Of a stretch of 64,000 bases of DNA, positions 44,891 to 54,406 are shown piece by piece. This DNA is from Rhodobacteraceae bacterium UBA7436. GTDB taxonomy: Bacteria; Pseudomonadota; Alphaproteobacteria; Rhodobacterales; Rhodobacteraceae. A model generated the notes under the pieces. That model was not told the DNA's origin. It ran no database searches and saw nothing but the letters and a program-made list of their open reading frames with translations. The stretch lies in contig DLQI01000155.1 in assembly GCA_002478745.1 (NCBI GenBank), positions 42,906-106,905 of the forward strand, read 5' to 3'. Numbering within the stretch: position 1 is the first letter of the stretch; the number at the start of each line of letters is the position of its first letter. Position numbers and translations under genes: made by a program.

Positions 44891-47131
44891 TTATTTATTA
44901 TTGGCTGCTGATAAGTCTGTTGGGGACAAGGGCAGCTTAACAACCGCCATAGCCCCGAAATGATTTTGACCGTCAAAAACAGGTGCGTTGAGCAGCTGTA
45001 AAGTTCCGCCGTGTTCTTCGATGATTTTCTTTACGATCGGCAGCCCAAGGCCAGTGCCCTCGCTGCGTGTAGTGACGTATGGTTCGAACAATCGGGCACG
45101 GTCTTCTGGTAGTCCAATACCGTTGTCTGCAATTGTAATGCAGGCTTGTCCTTCAACTTTGGCTACCTCAACAACAATCTGTGGCACCAAACTATCAGGA
45201 GCGCTCTTTTTGATCAAAGTTTCGATGGCTTCACCTGCGTTCTTGATCAAATTCGTCATAGCCTGTGAAATCATAGTGTCGTCAAATTCAGCCATCAAAG
45301 CATCGTCAATGCCTGCCAGCTTGATATCAACGTCGGGCTGGCCAAGGCGTTGCAAGACAACTGCATCACTGACAAGTTTGGCCAAGTCATGCGTTTTGCG
45401 ATCTGGCTCTGGCATACGCGCGAATTTTGAAAACTCGTCAACAATACGCCGCAAATCGCCCGTCTGGCGAATGATCACACCTGCCATTTGTTCCAGATCG
45501 TCACTTTCGTCCCCCAGTTTGGGCGCGAATTTGCGTCTGATCCTTTCAGCGCTCAGCTGAATTGGAGTCAGTGGGTTTTTGATTTCGTGTGCGATACGAC
45601 GCGCCACATCGCCCCAAGCCGCCATGCGTTGGGCGCTGACCAAATCTGTAACGTCGTCAAAGGCCACAACGAACCCTTCAAGAATATCTGCCTCATTGCG
45701 TCTTGTTGCCATGCGGACCAGAAGGTTCTCAAGTTGTCCATTTCGGCTTACTTTAATTTCGCTTTGCGCTACCTCACTCGGGCCTTTACGCAAAACCTCG
45801 AATAGCGGCCCAAATTCCGGCACAGCCACGGACAATGGCACTGTCTGTTGGTCCTCGTGCCAATCCAACAAACGAGCCGCGGAACGATTAACAAAGGCGA
45901 CCCGCCCGTCAGGATCGAGCCCAACAACACCAGAGGTGACAGAGCTAAGAACGGAGTCAAACATACGACGGCGGCGTTCGATCTGACCCGTGTTGTCCAA
46001 TAAGGTTTCGCGCTGCCCCTTTAGTTGTCGGGTCATTTGGTTAAAATAGCGGCCAAGCATCGCAATTTCGTCGTCACCGTCCTCTTCGCGAACCTGAACG
46101 TCCAGATCCCCGGCCCCTACCCGTTGTGCAGCGCCGGTAAGACGCCCGACAGGGCCAGAAAGACGTTCAGCGAAACCAAGCCCCAGCCAAATAGCTCCAA
46201 GAATAAGGATCACCGCAAAGGCCAAATACAGCAGGCCAAACTCAAACAACCGCTTGCCACGGTCGCTTTCCAATTGTTGGTACAGGCGTACCGTTTTCTG
46301 TGTTTCGTCCAACAAGGATAAGATTTCCCCATCCACATCGCGGGTTACATATAGAAACCGATCTGGGGAGCTTTTCAGCGGAACCAAAACCCTGAATTCA
46401 TTGTTGAACCAGTCCTGAATGATCGCAAGATCGCGTTCACGGGCAACGGCCATTTGACGGGCATCTGGCGGCTCAAAATCAAATAGGTATGAACGATCGC
46501 CCCTCGCACGAATGGTCGCAGTGCCATCAACCAGATATGCCTCACGCAGCCCACGCTGAATTTTACGTTGCTCAACACCAAGCAACTCACTGTCGCTCAG
46601 TTCGATCTGTTGACGACGTACTATGTCCATACGTGCCGCTAAGGTCCGAGCATCCTCGATCAGGCCCTCTCGTTGCTCTTGCTCATAGGCTTCGGCCGCA
46701 GCCAACGAGAACCCAACAACATTGCGTACACGTTCAGAAAACCAGCCCTCAAGCGCGATGTTAATCGTCAACATCGCGAACACAGCGACAATAACTGTTG
46801 GAAAAAGGGCCAACGCCGCGAACACTGCCGTTAGCCGAAGATGCAGACGCGATCCCGAAGATTGCGCGCGACGCGCGGCAACAATACGTGCCACTTGTGC
46901 TAGAACCAAAGCAGCGATTACCAAAATGTAGACGACGTCTGCCAACAGAATGAAGCGAAGGGATAAATCGTTGGAACCTTGGTCCAATGGGCCCAATATT
47001 AGAAAGGTAGCAAGTGCCAAAATTGGCCCTAAGACCACCAACCCAATCGTCGCAAGACCACGTGCACGACGCTGTCGACGCAGCTTACGAAGGGTGTCTA
47101 CCCAAGGCGTATGACGTGTTGGGATTGCCAC
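44891..47131 (-). CDS. ntrY: Sensor histidine kinase NtrY
   Basis: A 746-residue membrane kinase: several N-terminal helices (within the first 150 residues), a periplasmic domain, a further helix, HAMP (RLTGAAQRVGAGDLDVQV), PAS (MFDSVLSSVTSGVVGLDPDGRVAFVN), HisKA with RIAHEIKNPLTPIQLSAERI and a HATPase domain (NLIKNAGEAIE, IADNGIGLPE, GTGLGLPIVKKI). It starts with GTG after TAGGAT. It lies 14 bases before ntrX, its partner. Confidence 0.95.
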   Translation of the reverse strand: MAIPTRHTPWVDTLRKLRRQRRARGLATIGLVVLGPILALATFLILGPLDQGSNDLSLRFILLADVVYILVIAALVLAQVARIVAARRAQSSGSRLHLRLTAVFAALALFPTVIVAVFAMLTINIALEGWFSERVRNVVGFSLAAAEAYEQEQREGLIEDARTLAARMDIVRRQQIELSDSELLGVEQRKIQRGLREAYLVDGTATIRARGDRSYLFDFEPPDARQMAVARERDLAIIQDWFNNEFRVLVPLKSSPDRFLYVTRDVDGEILSLLDETQKTVRLYQQLESDRGKRLFEFGLLYLAFAVILILGAIWLGLGFAERLSGPVGRLTGAAQRVGAGDLDVQVREEDGDDEIAMLGRYFNQMTRQLKGQRETLLDNTGQIERRRRMFDSVLSSVTSGVVGLDPDGRVAFVNRSAARLLDWHEDQQTVPLSVAVPEFGPLFEVLRKGPSEVAQSEIKVSRNGQLENLLVRMATRRNEADILEGFVVAFDDVTDLVSAQRMAAWGDVARRIAHEIKNPLTPIQLSAERIRRKFAPKLGDESDDLEQMAGVIIRQTGDLRRIVDEFSKFARMPEPDRKTHDLAKLVSDAVVLQRLGQPDVDIKLAGIDDALMAEFDDTMISQAMTNLIKNAGEAIETLIKKSAPDSLVPQIVVEVAKVEGQACITIADNGIGLPEDRARLFEPYVTTRSEGTGLGLPIVKKIIEEHGGTLQLLNAPVFDGQNHFGAMAVVKLPLSPTDLSAANNK

Positions 47132-47231
47132 CAGATCCTACCAAATTGATGCGGTGAAATTGGCTTCCACCGCTACATCTCGTGGTTGATAACATGGGTG
47201 CGTTAAGAATGCCACAGTTTCTGTGGCTATT

Positions 47232-48602
47232 TTACATCAATTTTCGACGTCTCGTGACCTCAATTTCAAGCTCTGTAATCTTCTTTCGCAACGTGTTTCG
47301 ATTGATCCCTAAAAGATCAGCACATTTAGCCTGATTGCCGTGTGTTGCGTCCAATGCGATCTCGATTAAAGGCACCTCAATCTCGCGCAAAATACGGCCA
47401 TATAAACCATCCGGGGGCAACATATCCCCATGTAGGTCGAAATATCTCTGAAGATGACGCCCAACGGACGCACCTAACTTTTCGGTGTCAGTTGCGCCAC
47501 CACGCAATGGGGCAAGATCGGGCTGATGGCCCAACACTTGCTGCACTTCTGCCGCCGTAATTTCAGGGCTTCGACCAGTAAGCCCCAATCGCTTCACGGC
47601 ATTTTCAAGTTGGCGCACATTGCCTGGCCAGCTGTAGGTGCGAAAAACTTCAGCCGCAGTCTCCGACAAGCTACGAATGACGCTGCCTGTTTGTTCGATC
47701 CGGCCAAGAAAATGTTCGGCGAGCAATGGAATATCATCGACCCGTTCGCGCAGCGATGGCACGTTCAAAGTTGCACCGCTTAGGCGATAATACAAATCTT
47801 TACGCACAGTGCCATTTTCCATCGCTCCTGTTAAATCGGACTGGCTTGTCGCTAAGAACCGCGGCACATATTCGCCTGGCGTGTCCATCATCCGCACGAT
47901 ACGCGATTGTATCTCATCAGATATGTCCGCAATTTCGTCAATCAATAGTGTACCGCCCTTAACCCGCGCTAAAACGCGCGCGGGCCCCTCAAGGTCTTGC
48001 AAATCCGCCGACGTCACCGTCACGAAGGGCAAAGTGCGTCGGTCTGAAAAGTCGTGGATAGCGCGCCCAATCAATGACTTTCCAGTACCACTTTCACCCC
48101 AAACAAGCACAGGTAAATCCGTGTTCATTACACGGGCAACGACGCGGTAAAGCGATTGCATGACATCGGTTCTACCAACCAATGGCAACTCTTCAGGTCG
48201 TTCTTGAGCGACTTCTACAGGCGCACTGCGGTGTTGGCCACGCAACTCCAGCGCACGCGCTGTCCGCTTCATTAGGTCAGGCAAATCAAAGGGTTTGGGC
48301 AGATAGTCGTAAGCTTCCGCCTCTGCTGCTTTGATCGCAGTCATGATGGTGTTCTGTGCCGAAATAACAATTACGGGCAAACCGGGACGGTCCTTAGCAA
48401 TCTTTGGCAGCATCTCAAGGCCATTTCCGTCAGGCATAACAACGTCAGTAATAACTACGTCGCCTTTGCCCTCAGCCACCCAACGCATTAGCGTCGTTAG
48501 ACTCGACGTGGCATGTACCTTACACCCTGCCCGTGTCAGGGCTTGGGTCAAAACTGTGCGAATGGTGCGATCATCATCTGCGACCAATATTGTGCCGTCC
48601 AT
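47232..48602 (-). CDS. ntrC: Nitrogen regulator NtrC, GAFTGA-lacking type
   Basis: A 456-residue response regulator with phosphoacceptor Asp53, Walker A GESGTGKS (169-176), Walker B GGTLLIDEI and a Fis-type HTH at the end (NQAKCADLLGINRNTLRKKI). The segment between about 195 and 215 that normally holds GAFTGA is deleted and reads TSADLQDLEGPARVLARVK. This matches the Rhodobacter capsulatus NtrC type, which activates sigma-70 rather than sigma-54 RNA polymerase. It is phosphorylated by NtrB, encoded just upstream. Confidence 0.96.
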   Translation of the reverse strand: MDGTILVADDDRTIRTVLTQALTRAGCKVHATSSLTTLMRWVAEGKGDVVITDVVMPDGNGLEMLPKIAKDRPGLPVIVISAQNTIMTAIKAAEAEAYDYLPKPFDLPDLMKRTARALELRGQHRSAPVEVAQERPEELPLVGRTDVMQSLYRVVARVMNTDLPVLVWGESGTGKSLIGRAIHDFSDRRTLPFVTVTSADLQDLEGPARVLARVKGGTLLIDEIADISDEIQSRIVRMMDTPGEYVPRFLATSQSDLTGAMENGTVRKDLYYRLSGATLNVPSLRERVDDIPLLAEHFLGRIEQTGSVIRSLSETAAEVFRTYSWPGNVRQLENAVKRLGLTGRSPEITAAEVQQVLGHQPDLAPLRGGATDTEKLGASVGRHLQRYFDLHGDMLPPDGLYGRILREIEVPLIEIALDATHGNQAKCADLLGINRNTLRKKITELEIEVTRRRKLM

Positions 48603-48605
48603 GAC

Positions 48606-49688
48606 TTAATCCTTCTTTGTTTTGTTGGATGCCTGCTCTTTGCAGCGCGGTAGTGAAATACGGAAAATTGTGCGCCCCGGTATAGACGAGACCGAAATCC
48701 ATCCGCCGTGGTCTGAGATAATTTTGCTGACCAAGGCAAGACCAAGGCCCGTCCCATTTTCCTTCCCGGAAACAAACGGATCGAAAATATCATCCTTGAT
48801 CCCCTCAGGAAGCCCCGGACCATCATCGATGATCTCAATTTGCAAAGGCAAAGAGTGGCCCGAGCCATCAGAGCGTCGCAAACGGAAAGAGTGTTCGAAG
48901 TAGCTGTGCAAACGGATTGTACCGCCTCGTTCCCCTGCGGCTTCGGACGCATTCTTAAGAAGGTTTTGAATGACCTGTAGCAATTGATCGGGATCACCCG
49001 AGGCCGCCGGTAATGACGGATCATAATCTTCAATGATCTTCATATTTGCACCGAACCCCAGCAAAGCAGAGCGGCGCGCGCGGTCTAGAACATCATGGAT
49101 GTTGACTGACTGCATTTCGGTGACGCTAAGGTTTCCAAACTGTTCAACCTGCTCAAGCAGCTTGACAATTCGACGGCTTTCTTCAACAATTAGATCAGTC
49201 AGTTCAAGGTCTTCTGGCGCGAGGTTCATGCTCAGCAATTGTGCAGCCCCTGTTATACCGGCCAACGGGTTCTTGATCTCATGGGCCAACATTTCAGCCA
49301 TGCCAATCGCTGATTTCGCTGCCGACTTTACAGTATCATTCTGTGTCATTCGCCCCGCCAACTCACGCGGCGAAATCATGAGGATCATCTGACCCTCAGA
49401 ACCAATCAGCGGCGCGATCTGTAAGGCACATTGCAAAGGTGCACGTTGGCCACTGCCAACATCCACGTCGTTTACAAACAGCGGTGTCCCATTTTCACGG
49501 GCGTGCGCGAACGCTTCCTCAAGGGGTGCATCAATTGCAATCTGATCCCATAGCGGTACGCCACGCACATTCTTGGCGGAAACATTCAAGAAACCTTCGG
49601 CGGCAGAATTGATATCAAGGATTTTATCATCGGGCCCGATAAGAACCCCAGGTACAGGCAAAGATGCCCAGATATTCGGATCGCTCAT
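48606..49688 (-). CDS. ntrB: Nitrogen sensor kinase NtrB (GlnL)
   Basis: A 360-residue soluble histidine kinase/phosphatase with an N-terminal PAS domain, phosphoacceptor His136 in AHEIKNPLAGITGAAQLL, and a HATPase domain with NLLKNASEAAG, DDGPGLPEGI and GTGLGLALVSKI. PII binding controls its activity in related bacteria. It overlaps dusB in an ATGA and precedes ntrC by three bases. Confidence 0.96.
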   Translation of the reverse strand: MSDPNIWASLPVPGVLIGPDDKILDINSAAEGFLNVSAKNVRGVPLWDQIAIDAPLEEAFAHARENGTPLFVNDVDVGSGQRAPLQCALQIAPLIGSEGQMILMISPRELAGRMTQNDTVKSAAKSAIGMAEMLAHEIKNPLAGITGAAQLLSMNLAPEDLELTDLIVEESRRIVKLLEQVEQFGNLSVTEMQSVNIHDVLDRARRSALLGFGANMKIIEDYDPSLPAASGDPDQLLQVIQNLLKNASEAAGERGGTIRLHSYFEHSFRLRRSDGSGHSLPLQIEIIDDGPGLPEGIKDDIFDPFVSGKENGTGLGLALVSKIISDHGGWISVSSIPGRTIFRISLPRCKEQASNKTKKD

Positions 49689-50638
49689 TCTGCGCCCCCT
49701 TCCATTGCTTCAGGGATCATCTTCATGACCTCACGAGCATCTTTTTCGGTTAGAATTTTGCGGCGCAATTCAGCTGGCGTTCCCGCTGTATCCATGAACC
49801 AACCAAGGTGCTTGCGCGCCATACGCAGCCCCATCTTTTCGCCGTAAAAATCGATCATCGCCAAATAGTGACCAATCACCATATTCGCCAAAGCCTGCCC
49901 CGTTGGGATCACAGGTGCCGGCGTGCCAAATAAGGCATGCGCAACTTCGGCAAGTAACCAAGGACGTCCTTGTGCACCACGCCCAATCATTATGCCGTCC
50001 GCGCCTGAGTGCTCAAGCGCCATACGTGCCGTGGCAATGTCAACGATATCGCCGTTCGCAATGACCGGGATCGAAACAGCGTCTTTGACCGCACGAATAG
50101 CTTTCCAATCCGCACTGCCTTTGTAGAACTGGCACCGTGTGCGTCCGTGGATCACAACACGCTGTATGCCTGCCGCCTCAGCGCGACGCGCAATGTCAGG
50201 TGCGTTCAGTAGGTCATCATCCCAACCAAGTCGGGTTTTGAGGGTCACTGGGACGTCTACGGCGGCGACCACAGCCTCAATCAAGCTAAGCGCATGATCG
50301 GGTATCTTCATCAACGCAGATCCAGAGTAACCGCTGACCACCTTTTTTGCAGGACAACCCATGTTGATGTCGATCACCTTAGCACCCTGCGCCTCAACCA
50401 TCTTGGCCGCTTCTGCCAATGGTTCGGGCTCACGGCCTGCTAATTGAACTGCTGTGCCCACGTGCCCTAGCCCCAGCTCTGCTTTCTCACGGCTGCCCAT
50501 CGTCTGGTTCAGCATATCGTGGCTGGCAATCATTTCGGACACGACCATGCCCGCCCCAAAGGACGAAACCAAATTACGAAATGGCAGGTCTGTGATTCCC
50601 GCCAGAGGGGCCAACATCACAGGTGGGTTTAGGGTCAT
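49685..50638 (-). CDS. dusB: tRNA-dihydrouridine synthase DusB (NifR3)
   Basis: A flavin TIM-barrel enzyme of 317 residues that reduces uridine in the tRNA D-loop. It has MLAPLAGITDLPFRNL, the catalytic-Cys motif INMGCPAKKVVSGYSGS, the FMN contact VIHGRTR and NGDI with GIMIGRGAQGRPW. In alphaproteobacteria it heads the ntrBC operon. I used ATG 50638; a TTG four codons upstream has a better-placed AGGA and may be the true start. Confidence 0.93.
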   Translation of the reverse strand: MTLNPPVMLAPLAGITDLPFRNLVSSFGAGMVVSEMIASHDMLNQTMGSREKAELGLGHVGTAVQLAGREPEPLAEAAKMVEAQGAKVIDINMGCPAKKVVSGYSGSALMKIPDHALSLIEAVVAAVDVPVTLKTRLGWDDDLLNAPDIARRAEAAGIQRVVIHGRTRCQFYKGSADWKAIRAVKDAVSIPVIANGDIVDIATARMALEHSGADGIMIGRGAQGRPWLLAEVAHALFGTPAPVIPTGQALANMVIGHYLAMIDFYGEKMGLRMARKHLGWFMDTAGTPAELRRKILTEKDAREVMKMIPEAMEGGAE

Positions 50639-50830
50639 TGGATCGGTCAAGGCGTGGAATCCTATAGTACTTGATATGATTTAACGGGTTTTGCTTGGCT
50701 CACTCAATCCGTGCGCCGCAATCAGACGCTCAATAAACGACCTAACGCACAAAAAATAGGCATATATACCAATATTTGCCACCAAGGCTACAACTGCGTA
50801 AAGAATGAGGATGATGAAACGAACCCAAAT

Positions 50831-51490
50831 ATGAGTAACGCAGCCTTAATCGTTGCTGCTGGACGTGGTACACGTGCGGGTGGTGAGGTGCCAAAGCAAT
50901 GGCGTAAAATCGCAGGTCAGCCTGTGGTTGCTCATACCCTGCAAGCATTTGCCGCCCACCCCGCGATTTCCAGCGTTATCTTAGTTCTGCATCAAGATGA
51001 CCTGCACCTTGCACCCAGCATCGACGGCTTGACCGTCACCACTGGTGGGGCTGAGCGTTCGGATTCGGTTAAGCTGGGCCTTCAAGCAATTCCAACGGGT
51101 ACAAAAACCGTTCTAATACACGACGTTGCACGGCCATGCGTGACGGACCAAACCATCACCAACATTATCGCTGCGCTTGGAACAGCCGATGGCGCGGCAC
51201 CGGCACTTACTGTGACAGACGCACTTTGGACTGGTGCGGGTGGAGTAGTTACGGGCACCCAAGATCGAAACGGATTGTTCCGCGCACAAACACCCCAAGG
51301 CTTTAAGCTAGACGCAATCACCGCAGCCCACGCTGCATTTGTTGGCGTTGCAGCCGATGACGTCGAAGTCGCCCGTGCAGCTGGAATTACAGTTGCGATT
51401 GTGGATGGAGACGAAGACAATCTAAAGATCACCCTACCCGCTGACTTCGCGAGAGCAGAACAAATATTAGAGAGACGCAATGGACATTAG
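50831..51490 (+). CDS. ispD: 2-C-methyl-D-erythritol 4-phosphate cytidylyltransferase
   Basis: A 219-residue nucleotidyltransferase of the MEP isoprenoid pathway. The CTP-binding motif ALIVAAGRGTRAGGEVPKQW starts the protein, followed by VLIHDVARPCVT and FRAQTPQGFKLDAI. It overlaps ispF by 11 bases. ATG 50831 gives the normal N-terminus; the frame is open 40 codons upstream, but that part is not family-like. Separate ispD and ispF genes occur here rather than the fused IspDF of some alphaproteobacteria. Confidence 0.94.
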   Translation: MSNAALIVAAGRGTRAGGEVPKQWRKIAGQPVVAHTLQAFAAHPAISSVILVLHQDDLHLAPSIDGLTVTTGGAERSDSVKLGLQAIPTGTKTVLIHDVARPCVTDQTITNIIAALGTADGAAPALTVTDALWTGAGGVVTGTQDRNGLFRAQTPQGFKLDAITAAHAAFVGVAADDVEVARAAGITVAIVDGDEDNLKITLPADFARAEQILERRNGH

Positions 51491-51959
51491 ACTAGGCAAC
51501 GGATTTGACGTGCACGCCTTTGGACCCGGCGACCATGTTACCCTATGTGGCGTTAAAGTTCCGCACACCCACGGACTGGTTGGGCACTCGGATGCTGACG
51601 TTAGTATGCACACGGTGACCGATGCTATCTACGGCGCATTAGCCAAGGGTGATATTGGGCAGCACTTTCCGCCAAGCGACCCACAATGGAAGGGTGCAGA
51701 AAGCCATATCTTCCTAACGCACGCGGTTGAGTTGGCGAAAAGCATGGGCTTTTCAATATCTAACGTCGATTGCACCTTGATCTGTGAGTTCCCCAAAATC
51801 GGCCCACGCAGTCACGAAATGCGCGTTGAAATGGCGCGCTTGATGGGGATGAATCTGGACCGCGTGTCGGTCAAAGCCACGACATCCGAGCGCTTGGGCT
51901 TTACCGGACGGGGTGAAGGGATCGCCTGCATTGCAACTTGTACACTGGTGAAACTATGA
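51480..51959 (+). CDS. ispF: 2-C-methyl-D-erythritol 2,4-cyclodiphosphate synthase
   Basis: A 159-residue trimeric enzyme of the MEP pathway. The metal-binding DVHAFGPGD and LVGHSDADVSMHTVTDAIYGAL motifs, the DIGQHFPPSDPQWKGA loop and the C-terminal TTSERLGFTGRGEGIAC segment are complete. It starts inside ispD and ends in an ATGA overlap with pgpA. Confidence 0.96.
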   Translation: MDIRLGNGFDVHAFGPGDHVTLCGVKVPHTHGLVGHSDADVSMHTVTDAIYGALAKGDIGQHFPPSDPQWKGAESHIFLTHAVELAKSMGFSISNVDCTLICEFPKIGPRSHEMRVEMARLMGMNLDRVSVKATTSERLGFTGRGEGIACIATCTLVKL

Positions 51960-52453
51960 AACTTGCAACGATGATCGGTACCCTCATGGGGGTTGGATAT
52001 ATCCGTCCTGCACCGGGCACTTGGGGCTCGTTTGTTGCCCTACCTTGGGCGTGGTTGGTTCATATCATTGGCGGCTTCCCGCTTTTACTCATTGGCACCA
52101 TTGCTGCGTTTTTTAAGGGCTGGTGGGTCACGTCCAAGATGACGGAAGGGTCAGACGACCACGATCCGTCAGAAATCGTCATCGACGAGCTGGTGGGCCA
52201 ATGGATTGCCCTGATGCCTTTGTCCTTTGCAGCATGGAACAGCGACATCCCAATTCATGTGATGTGGCCCGGCTGGATCGCGGCATTTGCCCTGTTTCGC
52301 CTGTTCGACATTTGGAAGCCATGGATCATCGGTTGGGCTGACAAACGTGGCGATGCGCTAGGCGTCATGCTAGATGATGTCATCGCAGGCGTCTTTGCCG
52401 CCATCGGCGTGATTGTTATGGCCGGTGTTACACACAGGCTCTTCATAGGATGA
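51956..52453 (+). CDS. pgpA: Phosphatidylglycerophosphatase A
   Basis: A 165-residue membrane phosphatase giving phosphatidylglycerol. YIRPAPGTWGSFVALPWAW begins the family domain and PSEIVIDELVGQWIALMP holds the acidic active-site residues; DIWKPWIIGWADKRGDALGVMLDDVIAG follows. Three or four membrane helices are visible. The start ATG overlaps the ispF stop; the longer frame before it is not supported. Confidence 0.93.
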   Translation: MKLATMIGTLMGVGYIRPAPGTWGSFVALPWAWLVHIIGGFPLLLIGTIAAFFKGWWVTSKMTEGSDDHDPSEIVIDELVGQWIALMPLSFAAWNSDIPIHVMWPGWIAAFALFRLFDIWKPWIIGWADKRGDALGVMLDDVIAGVFAAIGVIVMAGVTHRLFIG

Positions 52454-52917
52454 ACCTTGCCACACAAATACTTGATTTAGCAAAAGAAAGCGGAACCATG
52501 ATCGCCACCGCAGAAAGCTGCACTGGCGGCATGGTTATGGTCGCACTGACTGATATCGCCGGTTCATCAGCAGTGGCTGAGCGTGGGTTTGTCACCTACA
52601 CCAACAATGCCAAGATGCAGATGTTGGGTGTTTCTGGTGCCACATTAGACGCACACGGTGCCGTCAGCGAACAGGTGGCCGCAGAGATGGCAAAGGGTGC
52701 ACTGCGCAATTCTGAGGCCACTTTGAGCGTTTCAATCACAGGCATCGCGGGACCGGGCGGATCAGACCACAAACCCGAAGGACGCGTTTGTTTTGGCATC
52801 GCTGACGACAAGAATTGCTTAACCCAGACTGTCGAATTTGGGGCTTTGGGGCGCCCCAATGTGCGCGAAGCGGCACGTGATTATGCCCTAAAGATGCTAT
52901 TGAATCGATTGACCTAA
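52450..52917 (+). CDS. CinA C-terminal family (nicotinamide-nucleotide amidase PncC type)
   Basis: A 155-residue single-domain CinA protein, likely converting NMN to NaMN in pyridine nucleotide recycling. ATAESCTGGMVMVALTDIAGSS at the start and SITGIAGPGGSDHKPEGRVCFGI in the middle are hallmarks. It overlaps pgpA in an ATGA; ispD-ispF-pgpA-cinA form one coupled operon. Confidence 0.92.
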   Translation: MNLATQILDLAKESGTMIATAESCTGGMVMVALTDIAGSSAVAERGFVTYTNNAKMQMLGVSGATLDAHGAVSEQVAAEMAKGALRNSEATLSVSITGIAGPGGSDHKPEGRVCFGIADDKNCLTQTVEFGALGRPNVREAARDYALKMLLNRLT

Positions 52918-52946
52918 AACAGCACCAAGAGCCACTGAACCCAACA

Positions 52947-52973
52947 TCTGTATAACGTCGGTATTGCGTCGGT
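52947..52973 (+). repeat. 27-bp repeat, copy in the cinA-amt spacer
   Basis: Identical over 27 bases to 8990-9016 in anmK, in the same orientation. Here it is non-coding. It is followed by a related, slightly degenerate continuation, so a tandem of an 11-bp unit (CGTCGGTATTG) is visible: three diverged units in a row. Confidence 0.85.
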
Positions 52974-53173
52974 ATCGCGTAGGTGCCCGATGCCAGTGTC
53001 TGAAAAACTCGCACCGCTCAATATTTAGGCAATCACGCGGTCACGTCGCTTGATTATTAAGCACTCCCCTTATTGCCGTCTTTTTAAGCGGTAAATTGTC
53101 ATTTTGCTGCTTTTCCTAGCCAAAGTTCGGTTACCACCGCCGCAATTAAACTGATTCCTATGGGAGAATAGAT

Positions 53174-54355
53174 ATGAACGGAGCTGATACAGCTTGGATT
53201 ATCACGGCCACCGCCTTGGTGCTATTGATGACATTACCGGGCCTTGCCCTTTTTTATGGCGGCCTCGTTCGGGCGCGCAACGTCCTTAGCGTCTTTATGC
53301 ATTGCTACGCTATTGCATCTTTGATGAGCGTCTTGTGGTTCTTCTTTGGCTATTCCATCGCATTTGGTGGCGGCGAAAGCGGTTACTGGGGTGGCTTAGA
53401 CAAGATGATGTTGCTGAGCGTAACGTCAGACAGCCTATCGGGCACATTGCCTGAGGTTCTGTTCTTTGCCTTTCAGATGACATTCGCAATCATCACGCCT
53501 GCTTTGATTGTTGGCGCATATGTAGAACGTATGAACTTTGGTTTCGTTTTGACCTTCTCAGCTGCGTGGATGTTGTTGTGCTATGCGCCAGTCGTTCACT
53601 GGGTATGGGGCGGCGGTTTCCTAGCTGACGGCGGCATCTTTGGCGACACTGGCGTTCGTGATTTCGCGGGTGGTATTGTGGTTCACGAAACCGCAGGTAT
53701 TGCCGCACTTGTTCTGGCCGTATTCTTGGGCGCACGCAAAAACCAAAACACACCGCCACATAACCCTGGCATGGTGATGATTGGTGCCGCCCTACTATGG
53801 GTTGGCTGGTTTGGCTTTAACGGTGGTTCACAGCTTGCTGCCGATGGCGGCGCTGCAATGGCGATCACAGTCACACATATCTCTGCTGCAACAGCATCCC
53901 TGACATGGGCACTGTGGGAGCGTATCAAATTTGGCCGCGCCTCTTTGGTTGGTATCGTAACCGGGACAATCGCAGGTCTTGCATCCATCACGCCAGCATC
54001 TGGTTTTGTGGACCCAGTTCAGGCCTTGATCATTGGTGCGATCGCAGGTGTTGGTTGCCAAGAAGCGGTAAACTTTGTGCGTAACAAGTGCAGAATCGAC
54101 GACACCTTGGACGTCTTCGCTGTGCACGGTGTTGGCGGTATCTTTGGTACCATCATGATCGCAGTATTCGGTGCCGGCTCATGGGCAGCGCAGTTGGGTT
54201 CACTCGCAATCGTTGGTATTTATACGCTGGTTGTAAGCGTTGTATTGGTTTTGATCATTCGTTTGTTCATCCCGATCCGCGTTGACGAAGAGACTGAAGT
54301 GAACGGTCTTGATCTCGCGATCCATGGCGAACGTGCATATGATATGAGCAGCTAA
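53174..54355 (+). CDS. amt: Ammonium transporter AmtB-type
   Basis: A 393-residue membrane channel with about eleven helices. The N-terminus lacks a signal peptide and starts MNGADTAWIITATALVLLMT; the family signature FAGGIVVHETAGIAALVLA and the conserved-His segments DVFAVHGVGGIFGTI are present. No glnK (PII) gene adjoins it. Its start follows GGGAGA. In this organism NtrC lacks the sigma-54 loop, so regulation would be through sigma-70 type promoters. Confidence 0.95.
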   Translation: MNGADTAWIITATALVLLMTLPGLALFYGGLVRARNVLSVFMHCYAIASLMSVLWFFFGYSIAFGGGESGYWGGLDKMMLLSVTSDSLSGTLPEVLFFAFQMTFAIITPALIVGAYVERMNFGFVLTFSAAWMLLCYAPVVHWVWGGGFLADGGIFGDTGVRDFAGGIVVHETAGIAALVLAVFLGARKNQNTPPHNPGMVMIGAALLWVGWFGFNGGSQLAADGGAAMAITVTHISAATASLTWALWERIKFGRASLVGIVTGTIAGLASITPASGFVDPVQALIIGAIAGVGCQEAVNFVRNKCRIDDTLDVFAVHGVGGIFGTIMIAVFGAGSWAAQLGSLAIVGIYTLVVSVVLVLIIRLFIPIRVDEETEVNGLDLAIHGERAYDMSS

Positions 54356-54382
54356 ACGCCGAGCATCATAAGATAGGTAATG

Positions 54383-54406
54383 CGGGCCCTCTAGTGGGCC
54401 CGTTTT
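54383..54406 (+). terminator. Terminator of amt
   Basis: CGGGCCC pairs with GGGCCCG across the loop TCTAGT and is followed by TTTT. The stop codon of the convergent MmgE/PrpD gene lies in the loop. Confidence 0.85.

Noticed and set aside
50811..50834. Seven-codon frame (MMKRTQI) overlapping the ispD start
   Set aside because: The GAGG stretch is too close to its ATG and nothing supports a leader peptide; it may only be chance.
52736..53014. A minus-strand ORF covering the cinA end and spacer with a TQYRRYTD segment like AnmK
   Set aside because: It overlaps cinA antisense and shares only the short repeat with AnmK; no ribosome site or family text.
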